Shown: positions 25,856 to 34,038 of the stretch, in pieces | How the letters are laid out: each line of letters begins with the position of its first letter | Numbering within the stretch: position 1 is the stretch's first letter | Source of the DNA: Altericroceibacterium endophyticum | GTDB lineage: Bacteria; Pseudomonadota; Alphaproteobacteria; Sphingomonadales; Sphingomonadaceae | Direction: 5' to 3' | Length of the DNA stretch: 64,000 nt | Assembly: GCF_009827595.1 (NCBI RefSeq) | Contig: NZ_WTYT01000001.1 | Location: 248,001-312,000 of the forward strand | Notes under the pieces: model-generated | The model's database searches: none | What the model was told of the DNA's origin: nothing | Seen by the model: the letters and a program-made list of their open reading frames with translations, nothing else | Program-made: the position numbers and the translations under genes

Positions 25856-26779
25856 TCAGAGTTCAGGTCCGTCGAGCACAGTCTGTTTGTCATAAATAGG
25901 ATTGTACATCAGCGTCCCAAATTTTGCGACGACTTCGGCCCTGGCATCATTGCGTGGTTCGACTGGCTGCGCGCGCAGCAGAGCCTCGTTCCGTGCTTTG
26001 ATCCCATCGGTAAATTCCGGATGGGTCATGATAAACAGATCATTGCGTTCAATACCGCGCAGAACCCGTTTGCCGACTTCCTCCTTCGACATGAATACTG
26101 ACGTATCGAAAGGCGGCGGACCCTTGGGTGCTTCATCCGCTTCCTGGGGCTGTTGCTCATTGCGCAGATGGTCTGGCCGCGTGGCCGACGTGGATGTGCC
26201 AAGATTGGTTGATACAGGGCCGGGGAAGAAGCAGGAGACGCCGATATTGCTGCCTTCCAATTCGGTTGCCAGCGACTCCATCATGCCCGCCACGGCGAAT
26301 TTGGCGGTGCAATAGAGACCTGCCGAACCCACTGCGGAGAAGCCACCAGTCGAACTTGTCGCTACGATGTGGGATGGTTCACCATGTGCCTTCATGCGCG
26401 GCAACAGCGTGACCAAGCCGTTCACAACACCGTAAATATTGACCTGAACATTGAAGTCCCAGTCCTTATAGCTCGCTTCCGACATCGGGCCGGTAATACC
26501 CACGCCGGCATTGAGCGCGAGGATATGAATATTGCCGAACAGGCTCTCCGCCTCTTCGACGGCTTTTACCCAGCCATCGCGGTCTGTCACATCAAGTTTT
26601 ACCGCTTGAACGGCCAGATTGGTGCCGGAGAATTCCTCCAACGCTTCATCCAGAGCTTCCTGGCGAATGTCGGAGATGACAACTTTCATGCCGGCTTCAG
26701 CGAATGCTTTCGCCATACCGAGCCCCATGCCGCTGGCGCCGCCAGTGATGAAGGCTGTTTTTCCTTTAACGTCTTTCAT
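25856..26779 (-). CDS. SDR dehydrogenase, candidate C-alpha-dehydrogenase of lignin beta-aryl ethers (LigL/N-like)
   Basis: 307 residues, classical short-chain dehydrogenase. NAD(P) loop TGGASGMG at 12-19, NAG at 90-92, catalytic Ser142/143, Tyr156 and Lys160 (YCTAK). A 40-residue C-terminal extension and a Pro/Glu-rich insertion near 215-235 (QPQEADEAPKGPPPF) set it apart from its two paralogs in the window. It follows the LigE-like gene by 30 bases, forming a two-gene unit. Known Lig dehydrogenases oxidise the benzylic alcohol of dimers such as GGE to a ketone, the step before etherase action. The role is inferred from neighbours and family resemblance; another hydroxysteroid-like substrate is possible. 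Confidence 0.8.
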   Translation of the reverse strand: MKDVKGKTAFITGGASGMGLGMAKAFAEAGMKVVISDIRQEALDEALEEFSGTNLAVQAVKLDVTDRDGWVKAVEEAESLFGNIHILALNAGVGITGPMSEASYKDWDFNVQVNIYGVVNGLVTLLPRMKAHGEPSHIVATSSTGGFSAVGSAGLYCTAKFAVAGMMESLATELEGSNIGVSCFFPGPVSTNLGTSTSATRPDHLRNEQQPQEADEAPKGPPPFDTSVFMSKEEVGKRVLRGIERNDLFIMTHPEFTDGIKARNEALLRAQPVEPRNDARAEVVAKFGTLMYNPIYDKQTVLDGPEL

Positions 26780-26809
26780 GGCATCCTCTTATTATGATTG
26801 CGGGCTTGG

Positions 26810-27562
26810 TCAGCCCGGTAATTGGGGAGTGGGCGTGGTGCCTGGCAGGCCGAATAATTCATGCATGCCGTTATGGCGGCCAAGTCCGTCAAACAGATTC
26901 AGCCCGCGTTCTATCCAGTCGCGCAGCGGTTCATCATCATGCAGCGGCGGAATGGTGCAGATGGAGCCGCACCACAGGAACGTGCTGAGTACGCAATAAT
27001 CAGCATATAATGGCGTGTCGCCGCCCAGCCATTTTTTGTCTTTGAGCAGATTGCGCAGCGGTTGAAGCAGTGGAATGACCTCCGGAAGGCGTTCTTCACG
27101 GCCCTGCGCCACATCTTCAATTTTCTGGCCGCCGAGAAACATGCGTTCACGGCTTTCGCGGACATAGGGTTTGTCCCGTTCCAGCGACTGGTCGTAATAA
27201 TCCTTGATATAGCACCGGAACCACGGGTGAATGATGTTCTGCCACATCCATCCATCAATGAATTTGGTCAGCTGTTTTTGACCGGGGCCTTCATAGAGCA
27301 TTGGCCGGTCGGGATATTTCTCGTCGAGATAATCGGCAATGAACCAGCTGTCCTTGATCCATTCTCCGTCATCCTTGATCACGGGAACGCGATCGGAATA
27401 ACCCTCCGTGATATCTGCGATGCCGGTGAAGCCATTGGGAATGATGTCTATATCAAATCCCTTATGCTTCAGCGCATATTTGATCCGCCAGACATAAGGA
27501 CTGATCGTGCAGCCCGACTGGACCTGCAGATCGAGCAGCGAAATGACGTTATCCTGTGCCAT
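26810..27562 (-). CDS. ligE: Glutathione S-transferase family protein, LigE-type beta-etherase homolog
   Basis: 250 residues from ATG 27562 (MAQDNVISLLDLQ); a 13-residue extension to 27601 is less likely. The thioredoxin-fold N-domain contains GCTISPYVWRIKYALKHKG (from residue 17), PNGFTGI and RVPVIKDDGEW, then an all-helical C-domain with WMWQNIIHPWFRCYIKDY and GLNLFDGLGRHNGMHELFG. This pattern matches what I remember of Sphingobium LigE/LigP, which cleave the beta-aryl ether of C-alpha-oxidised dimers using glutathione; residues in SPY and DSW (Ser21, Ser72) likely bind glutathione. In operon with an SDR. The motif at 27660 lies about 100 bases upstream. The assignment is from memory and needs alignment. 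Confidence 0.78.
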   Translation of the reverse strand: MAQDNVISLLDLQVQSGCTISPYVWRIKYALKHKGFDIDIIPNGFTGIADITEGYSDRVPVIKDDGEWIKDSWFIADYLDEKYPDRPMLYEGPGQKQLTKFIDGWMWQNIIHPWFRCYIKDYYDQSLERDKPYVRESRERMFLGGQKIEDVAQGREERLPEVIPLLQPLRNLLKDKKWLGGDTPLYADYCVLSTFLWCGSICTIPPLHDDEPLRDWIERGLNLFDGLGRHNGMHELFGLPGTTPTPQLPG

Positions 27563-27659
27563 GCCCGGCAATCTCCCATCCTCTATTCGTCGCATGTCCA
27601 CTCATTGAACGCGGCAGTGCCGTCACGTTCAACATCACTATCAGATAGCGCTTCGAGAA

Positions 27660-27677
27660 TGACTTTGTCCAGAAAAT
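27660..27677 (-). promoter_or_regulatory. Candidate operator upstream of the LigE-SDR unit
   Basis: TGACTTTGTCCAGAAAAT on the plus strand matches 16 of 18 bases of the site at 33948 between the MFS and regulator genes. It lies 98 bases before the LigE start. Confidence 0.45.
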
Positions 27678-27762
27678 CCGGCCGAAACATTTATGTAGAT
27701 TGCAGATAAAAAATGCCCCTCCACAAAGGGAGGGGCCAGGATGCTGATCTGTCGAGGAGAGA

Positions 27763-30700
27763 TCAGAATTTGAAGTTCGCACCCACGTAAAACCTGCGAC
27801 CGATCAGGTCGTAATAGGCCAGGGTATTCGGCGTATATGTACCGCCGGCCAGATTGCCCGGAGGAGGGTTGGTATTGACGCCGGCCAGTGGTGGTTCCTT
27901 GTTGAACAGATTGTCTACACCGAAGCGGATAGTTGCATTATCCGTTACAGAATAGCTGCCGTTGAGATTGAAAAGGTCGTAAGCAGGAGCGCCGCGGAAG
28001 CTTGTGTTCGGATCCGTCGCCGCAGTCACATCGTCAGTTGCCGGCAGATGCTGCCACTGCAGGGCAACATTTGCCGAACCGACGCTATATCCCAGCGTCG
28101 TGAACAGCTTCCATTCAAAGGCACCGCCATCGAGACCATTCTGCTGGCTCGGCGGGCCGAATGTGCCGGTGTAATCAACCAGAGCCAGATTGGGCAATTC
28201 GGACGATTTCAGCTCAATCTGATAGTTGAACACAGAGTTGAGCGAAATCGTGCCAGGACCTGCATCAAACGCCCAGTTGAGATTAATGTCGATCCCGGAG
28301 GTCTGGAACCGGCCATTGTTCAGGAAGGTACGGACAACATTGCCAAGCGTACCCACTGTATTGCGGCCAATGCCCGAGCAGAAATCCGAATTCGGATCAT
28401 AATCTGGGTTGAACGCCGGGTCGAAGCACTGGCGCTGCGCGATATCGACGGACTGCGCGCCAATCGCATCCTTCACCTTGATATTATAATAGTCGATCGA
28501 CAAGCGCAGGCGAGTGAGCGCTGGCGACATGAATGGTGAATCGATAACGGCGCCCAGTGTCCATGTATCGGCCTTTTCCGGCTTCAGGTCAGGATTGCCG
28601 GACAGCGTTGGGAACACGTATTCTGCGCCCGCAGGCTGAACCGTATTGTCGTAAAATTGCTCATCCGCATTCACATCGCCTGAGCGTTCCATCAATACTC
28701 GGCACAAGGCCTCTACCTGAGCGGCATCGGGATTGGTGGCGGGGTTGGCGGAATAGGGCAGTGAATTGGCGCGCGAGCAGACATCACCACCGGTTGCGAC
28801 GGCAAAAGTCTGTTCCGGAGCCAAGAACAATTCAGCCGTGTTGGGCGCCCGTTCAGCGCGGTTATAGCCGCCGCGCAGACGGAACCAGTCGGTTATCTGC
28901 CATTCGGCGAGTGCCTTATAGGTGTAACTGGTGCCGGTCGTGCTGTAATCCGACATACGGCCGCCGATTTCGAGATCGAGCCGCTGGAAACCGGGCGTGT
29001 CGCTGAGGATCGGGATCAGCAATTCACCATAGAGCTCCTTGATCGTGATTTCGCCCTGTGAATTACCGGACGGGTAGAGACCAAGAACCTGTTCCTGGAA
29101 AGACTGCCCCTGCGTGGTGAGCGTGTCGTTCTGGAATTCGTAATCCGTCTTGCGATAGCTGGCACCGAAAGCCGTGCGAACCTGACCGGCCGGCAAATCA
29201 AACAGACCGCCCTGAATATTCGCTTCCCAGATGCTTTGCTGCATCACCGACTTGGTCTTCACATTGGCGCGGATTGCTTCGAGGCAATCCTCGCTGATCG
29301 GATCGCCGCTGAAGGGATTGAGACCGCTGGTGCAGGTCGCAGTTGACGCGCCGAAGCCGCCAAATTGCTGATTGCCCGTGGCTTCGAACCCTTCACCGAA
29401 ATTCGGTGCATTGATGAGCGTGCGATAGCGCTGAAGTGATGCAAAGCCGCGCTGAATTACCGTTGTTTCGCTTTCGCTTTGCGAACCGAAAACTTCCCAT
29501 GTCCAATCGCTATCCGGCACGCTCCCTTCCAGACCGACGGTCATGTTATATGTATACACGTCGGTTTCCGATGACCGGTTGAACGGCATCATCTGGAAGA
29601 TCTGGAATGGAGCATTCGGATTTTGCCGTGCGTTCAGGATCTGGACGACTTCATCAGGCAAATCAGACTGCGGGTTAGCGGGGTCATAATCGACGAAGGC
29701 TGTCCAGCCGCCGGTTACAGGTGATGGTTCCTGAACCGTACGTGTTGAAACCTTGCTGAAGATGCCCTGCGCAAACAGGCCGATCCAGTCGTTCAGCTCA
29801 TAATTACCGCGGGCATACATATTGTAGCGTTCAAGCGGCAAAACCAGCATCGCATCGGTGAAGTTGGTTTGCAGCAGCCCGTTGTCCCCGACTTTGTAAG
29901 TGAAGCCATCGACGATATCGTTGCGATATACACCGGGAACGCCAGGACCGTCGAAACCCGAGAAGACGGTCCCGTCGGGATTTGTGTACAAAATGAGCTG
30001 CTGGTTTGGAACTTGTGACGGCGCGTCACTGAAGATCCCATCAATCACATTTTGATCGACCGGATTCCCGAAGCCAAGATTGATGCCGGGGCGATAGGGG
30101 AAAAAGCCCGTTCCGGTGATCGACGTATCGCCCCAGTAATCGCGCCAGTAATCGCGATCCTTGCGATAGGACGCATTGCGTTCATTCGTGGCAAAGCTCA
30201 GTGAAATATTACCGCGTCCATCGTCGAAGTCGGTGCCCATAATACCCGAGACCTGGTATTCGAAACCGTCACCTTCCTGCGTAACATTCGCCTGCGCATC
30301 GAGTTCGAGCCCTTCGAAATCGCGCTTCATGATGAAGTTGACAACACCAGCCACGGCGTCGGCGCCGTAGGTCGAGGAAGCACCACCTGAAATGATTTCC
30401 ACCCGTTCAACGGCAGCGGAAGGAATGGAGTTGATGTCCACCACATTCGAGGCATTGCTGGGCGTACCGCGGCGACCATCGATCAGGACGAGCGTGCGGT
30501 TGGACCCAAGACCGCGCAGCGACACGGTCGCTGCACCGGGCGTGCTCTGCGATGTTGGCTGAATATCGCCGCCATCGGTCGGCGCGTCGAGCGTAGGCGC
30601 AAATTGCGGTAATTTGTTCAGGCTGGATTCGATCGCGGCCGTGCTGGATTGCTTCAGCAGAGCGTCATCCACCGTCACGATCGGGCTGGGCGATTCAAAG

Positions 30701-30891
30701 TCACGGCGGACGATGCGAGAGCCGGTGACGATGATTTCGCTGGCTTGCGGTGCGGCCAAAACACCGCTGTCGCTGTCCGTCTCAACGCTCTGTTGGGCAA
30801 GTGCGGGCGTTGCAAATGTCATCATCCCGGCAACACCCGCCAGCAAACCATGCCTCAGGCGTCGGTGGTTGAAGTGCAGATTGTTCCCCAT
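27763..30891 (-). CDS. TonB-dependent receptor
   Basis: 1042 residues. Signal peptide to about residue 33 (cleavage near ALAQ|QS), TonB box EIIVTGSRI near 53-61, plug domain with VSLRGLGSNRTLVLIDGRR and GGASSTYGADAVAGVVNF, then a 22-strand-type barrel ending in the aromatic YVGANFKF. AGGGA precedes ATG 30891. The family takes up siderophores, sugars, peptides or aromatics across the outer membrane using TonB energy. Lying between two units of Lig-like genes, it may import lignin-derived dimers; that is inference, since the barrel gives no substrate clue to me. Confidence 0.93.
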   Translation of the reverse strand: MGNNLHFNHRRLRHGLLAGVAGMMTFATPALAQQSVETDSDSGVLAAPQASEIIVTGSRIVRRDFESPSPIVTVDDALLKQSSTAAIESSLNKLPQFAPTLDAPTDGGDIQPTSQSTPGAATVSLRGLGSNRTLVLIDGRRGTPSNASNVVDINSIPSAAVERVEIISGGASSTYGADAVAGVVNFIMKRDFEGLELDAQANVTQEGDGFEYQVSGIMGTDFDDGRGNISLSFATNERNASYRKDRDYWRDYWGDTSITGTGFFPYRPGINLGFGNPVDQNVIDGIFSDAPSQVPNQQLILYTNPDGTVFSGFDGPGVPGVYRNDIVDGFTYKVGDNGLLQTNFTDAMLVLPLERYNMYARGNYELNDWIGLFAQGIFSKVSTRTVQEPSPVTGGWTAFVDYDPANPQSDLPDEVVQILNARQNPNAPFQIFQMMPFNRSSETDVYTYNMTVGLEGSVPDSDWTWEVFGSQSESETTVIQRGFASLQRYRTLINAPNFGEGFEATGNQQFGGFGASTATCTSGLNPFSGDPISEDCLEAIRANVKTKSVMQQSIWEANIQGGLFDLPAGQVRTAFGASYRKTDYEFQNDTLTTQGQSFQEQVLGLYPSGNSQGEITIKELYGELLIPILSDTPGFQRLDLEIGGRMSDYSTTGTSYTYKALAEWQITDWFRLRGGYNRAERAPNTAELFLAPEQTFAVATGGDVCSRANSLPYSANPATNPDAAQVEALCRVLMERSGDVNADEQFYDNTVQPAGAEYVFPTLSGNPDLKPEKADTWTLGAVIDSPFMSPALTRLRLSIDYYNIKVKDAIGAQSVDIAQRQCFDPAFNPDYDPNSDFCSGIGRNTVGTLGNVVRTFLNNGRFQTSGIDINLNWAFDAGPGTISLNSVFNYQIELKSSELPNLALVDYTGTFGPPSQQNGLDGGAFEWKLFTTLGYSVGSANVALQWQHLPATDDVTAATDPNTSFRGAPAYDLFNLNGSYSVTDNATIRFGVDNLFNKEPPLAGVNTNPPPGNLAGGTYTPNTLAYYDLIGRRFYVGANFKF

Positions 30892-31471
30892 CTTTCAGGC
30901 TCCCTAAAATCGTCAGTCTGTGCCGACGTTTTGAAAATTCAGCATGACGGACCAATCTGGAGCCAGATCGCATCGCGCAGGAGCGGGCGTCCTCGTTGAT
31001 CCATTCGCGCGACACGAAGGTAGATTTTAAAGGAACGAGCAGGCGCACGGTATGATTGGCCGGCAAGTCCGACCGATCCCGCACCATACGATGAATGGCG
31101 CCGCTTTTTCCTCTCCCGAACGCCTGACAATCTTTTGAGTCGAGTACGTTTCCAGCCATTGCATATGGCGCGAGATTGATAGTGTCTAGATATGATTGAT
31201 CGATTTAGCGGGTAAAACCGAAAGCGGGCAGCGGAGTAATAGCTTGTAAAGGCCACTTTTTAGAGAAATTTGTAACAACGAAGTGGATATATTGCGCTGA
31301 AATATAGTGCTAAATTGCTTTCCCTGTAACATCCGTGCTTGTTTGGACGAGTGTTGAAAAAAGCTCTCGTTTGTCAAATATATTGACTGTGTCTGATTTG
31401 TGCTTGAGCCGAATGGTGCTTGCTGTCTAAGCAGGGACAGCTTTTCAAAAAAGACAGCGGAGAGAGTGGAA
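30892..31471. other. 580-base divergent intergenic region, no gene seen
   Basis: Separates the TonB receptor from the plus-strand SDR gene and must hold both promoters. The part from about 31150 on is AT-rich. Minus-strand frames of 105-126 codons have no ribosome site and an unnatural composition. Near its right end are a GCTGTC/GACAGC hairpin and a run TTGTCAAATATATTGAC (31370-31386) that could be part of a promoter or operator. Confidence 0.5.
31422..31458 (+). repeat. Leader hairpin with repeated GACAGC before the SDR gene
   Basis: GCTGTC (31422-31427) can pair with GACAGC at 31436-31441, followed by CTTTTC; a second direct copy of GACAGC is at 31453-31458, just before the ribosome site. 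The two copies could compete for the same pairing partner. Confidence 0.4.
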
Positions 31472-32362
31472 ATGAAGAATCTGAAGGGCAAAGTCGCCTT
31501 TATCACGGGTGGTGGCTCAGGCGTTGCCTTGGGCCAGGCAAAGGTGTTTGCCGAGGAGGCAGGCATGAAGGTCGTGATCGCGGATATTCGCCAACAGGCG
31601 CTGGATGACGCGATGGATTACTTCTCTGGCAAGGGTGTCCAAGTGCACCCCATTCTGCTCGATCTGACGGACCGGGAGGCCTACGCGCGAGCTGCGGATG
31701 AGGCTGAACGCATTTTTGGGCCGGTGGATCTGCTGTGCAACACGGCGGGCGTCAGCCAGTTTGGCCCTATTGCGGATGCAACCTTTGACGATTGGGACTG
31801 GCAGATGGATGTCAATGTCAAAGGCGTCATCAATGGCTGCATGACCTTTATTCCGCGGATGATCAAACGCGGGGAGGGCGGGCATATCCTCATCACCGCC
31901 AGCATGTCAGCCTTTGTCGCTTTGCCGACCACGGCGATCTATTGCACCACCAAATATGCCGTTCGTGGATTGGCGGAATCGCTGCGTGTCGAAATGCCCG
32001 AGCACGATATCGGAGTGTCGCTGCTTTGTCCGGGCGCGGTGAACACCAATATTCACCGTGCTGTGGAAACTCGCCCGGAAAAATACGCGAAAACAGGCTA
32101 TTACGGCGCGGATGAAGAAGTGTTCGGCCATCTGAAAGCGGTCATCAAAGATGGCTTCGATCCGGTGGATCTGGGGCGCGTTGTGCGTGATGCGGTTGAA
32201 GCGAACCAGTTCTGGGTGCTTCCTTATCCTGAATTCGTTGAGGGTCAGCATCAGCGTGATCAGGAGGTGGTGGATGCCATGCTGATGTATCAGGACCATC
32301 CTGACAGCATTCGGCGGGCCAAAATGCGCGAAGAGATGGGGCAGAATATGCCCGGCCAGTAA
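31472..32362 (+). CDS. SDR dehydrogenase, candidate C-alpha-dehydrogenase (LigO/N-like)
   Basis: 296 residues from ATG 31472, seven bases after GGAGAG; the frame is open upstream to 31400 without support. TGGGSGVALG at 12-21 is the cofactor loop, NTAG at 90-93, catalytic Ser144, Tyr157 and Lys161 (YCTTK). The NTAG form and the C-terminal FWVLPYPEFVEG are shared in spirit with the LigD-like paralog at 38098, which has YIIPYPEARAG, and both resemble the Lig C-alpha-dehydrogenases I remember. It stands alone on the plus strand, closed by a terminator. Stereospecificity (alpha-R versus alpha-S isomers) could explain several copies. Confidence 0.8.
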   Translation: MKNLKGKVAFITGGGSGVALGQAKVFAEEAGMKVVIADIRQQALDDAMDYFSGKGVQVHPILLDLTDREAYARAADEAERIFGPVDLLCNTAGVSQFGPIADATFDDWDWQMDVNVKGVINGCMTFIPRMIKRGEGGHILITASMSAFVALPTTAIYCTTKYAVRGLAESLRVEMPEHDIGVSLLCPGAVNTNIHRAVETRPEKYAKTGYYGADEEVFGHLKAVIKDGFDPVDLGRVVRDAVEANQFWVLPYPEFVEGQHQRDQEVVDAMLMYQDHPDSIRRAKMREEMGQNMPGQ

Positions 32363-32386
32363 GCAGGGCAATTGAGGTGTGGGTGG

Positions 32387-32419
32387 AAGGCCCCCGGTTT
32401 GGCGACCGGGGGCCTTTTT
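32387..32419. terminator. Bidirectional terminator between the SDR and MFS genes
   Basis: Perfect 12-base arms AAGGCCCCCGGT and ACCGGGGGCCTT with a 6-base loop, T run on the plus side. It serves the SDR gene (plus) and possibly the convergent MFS gene. Confidence 0.93.
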
Positions 32420-32463
32420 CACTGATGAATTACCCAGCGCGCTGATTTTCAACGCGTTGATTT

Positions 32464-33861
32464 TCAGATCAGTCCCGCTTCCTTCCTTCCAGCGATTTCG
32501 CGCGCATAGGGACGCAGGCCCAGATAGATGATGTAGATCGCGACCGGCATCATCACACCCACAGCAATCGCCATTGCCGGGCCAAGATAGGCTTCGCCGC
32601 CCAGCATACCGGAAATGAGCGTCAGGATGGTGGGGCCAAGGCCGCCAACAACGGTGAACATGAACATATAGAGCGCGGTTACCTGCGCGCGCATCCTGTT
32701 CGGGGTGATTACCTGAATGGCCGTATTCTGCGGCACGGCCGCTGCCATGCTGAAGCTGATCGAGACTCCTGCGAGTATGATGGAGAGTTCTCCCGTCGGC
32801 ATCAGCGGACTGGCTACCGCAAAAGGCAGCGCGCAAACCCACGCCACCATCACGGCTCGCACCGGTGCATCGTCATAGCGTTTCTGCAGCGTTTCGGTCA
32901 GCCATGCCCCTAGCGGCAGTCCGACCAGCGAGAATATCAGCATCGTTCCACCCTGCCACAGACCGATCATGGCGACATCCCAGCCATAAGTCCGTTGAAG
33001 GAAGGGGATACGCCATTGGGCAATCGCGGTCCCTTCAATGGAGACGATAGCCAGTGCCACGAAGAGCGGGGCATAGACGCCGCGGCGGGCCCACAGCTCT
33101 TTCATGACGTCGGAAACGGGCAGCATTTTTGGCTTTTGCCCCTCAACCGGAAGGGCGATTTCCCGGCGATCAGGTTCCTTGATGCACCACAATATCAATG
33201 CCACCACGAAGGCGCCGATTGCACCTATGAGATAGACCTTGTGCCAGGGTTTAATGGTTAGACCGAACCATTCACTGGTTCCCCAGCCAATGGCTGCGGC
33301 GACCAGCAAGCCGCCCAGTACCGAGGCGAGGGCAGTTCCGAGCACAAAGCCGACCTGCATACCCGCAATGGCTCGCGAGAGTTTATGCGGTGGGAAGTAA
33401 TCAGCGAGCAGGGAATAAAACCCCGGTCCATTTACCGTGGCGGAGGACCCGACAAACATACGGCCGACAAACAAATGCCAAAAGTTCTGGGCCAGCCCGC
33501 ACATGACTGTGAACACGCCAACAAAGATGGAACCGATCGGCATCACGATGGTGCGGGGATAACGGTCGATCAGTCGCGCCATGGGCAGGCCGATCAGCGC
33601 ATAAAAGAGCACCGGAGCGACGCCGGTCAGAAGACTCATCTGAAAGTCAGTGGCCTGAAAATCTGCTTTGATCAGCTCGATCAGAAAGCCTGTCAGCCCG
33701 GCGTCGAACATGTTGATCATATGGGCGAAGGCAAGGAACCCAACACATGTCCATGCCCGCGCAGGGGAAGGCCATTCCTGTTCAGGCACCTTCCCGCTCG
33801 TGCCCGGGATTGCGACCGCGCTTTGCGGATCTTTCCCGAGCGGTGGTGAAACGCTCGCCAT
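32464..33861 (-). CDS. MFS transporter, spinster-like
   Basis: 465 residues with about 12 membrane segments; GGGAGAGG precedes ATG 33861. A 35-residue polar N-terminus leads to helix 1 (FLAFAHMINMFDAGLTGFL). Loop 2-3 carries ARLIDRYPRT, a variant of the MFS motif A, and helix 4-5 has GPGFYSLLADYFPPHKLSRA, as in spinster-type MFS proteins that are common next to aromatic or terpenoid catabolic genes of sphingomonads. It is divergent from the tandem-MarR regulator with a 177-base shared control region, so it is a likely target and probably moves the inducing compound. Substrate unknown. Confidence 0.88.
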   Translation of the reverse strand: MASVSPPLGKDPQSAVAIPGTSGKVPEQEWPSPARAWTCVGFLAFAHMINMFDAGLTGFLIELIKADFQATDFQMSLLTGVAPVLFYALIGLPMARLIDRYPRTIVMPIGSIFVGVFTVMCGLAQNFWHLFVGRMFVGSSATVNGPGFYSLLADYFPPHKLSRAIAGMQVGFVLGTALASVLGGLLVAAAIGWGTSEWFGLTIKPWHKVYLIGAIGAFVVALILWCIKEPDRREIALPVEGQKPKMLPVSDVMKELWARRGVYAPLFVALAIVSIEGTAIAQWRIPFLQRTYGWDVAMIGLWQGGTMLIFSLVGLPLGAWLTETLQKRYDDAPVRAVMVAWVCALPFAVASPLMPTGELSIILAGVSISFSMAAAVPQNTAIQVITPNRMRAQVTALYMFMFTVVGGLGPTILTLISGMLGGEAYLGPAMAIAVGVMMPVAIYIIYLGLRPYAREIAGRKEAGLI

Positions 33862-34038
33862 ATTCCTCTCCCATCATGACGCGACCTGTTTGGTCGTCAT
33901 CGCCACTCATCCTGCGGACAAGTGAAGAGGAAATATGTCGCTATTGTTGATTTTGTCCAGATAATAATGGGTGCTACCTAAATAGCATAGTCGCTATCTT
34001 CGCTTGTTAAAGCGGACAAGTCATGGCTATGAGGTATC
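33862..34038. promoter_or_regulatory. Divergent control region between MFS transporter and tandem-MarR regulator
   Basis: Contains three GGACAA half-sites: within GCGGACAAGT at 33914-33923 and 34012-34021 (exact 10-base direct repeat) and inverted within TGATTTTGTCCAGATAAT at 33948-33965. Also an inverted repeat TGCTA-N6-TAGCA (33972-33987) and two copies of GTCGCTAT (33937, 33990). The density of repeats fits an autoregulated operator region. Confidence 0.6.
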
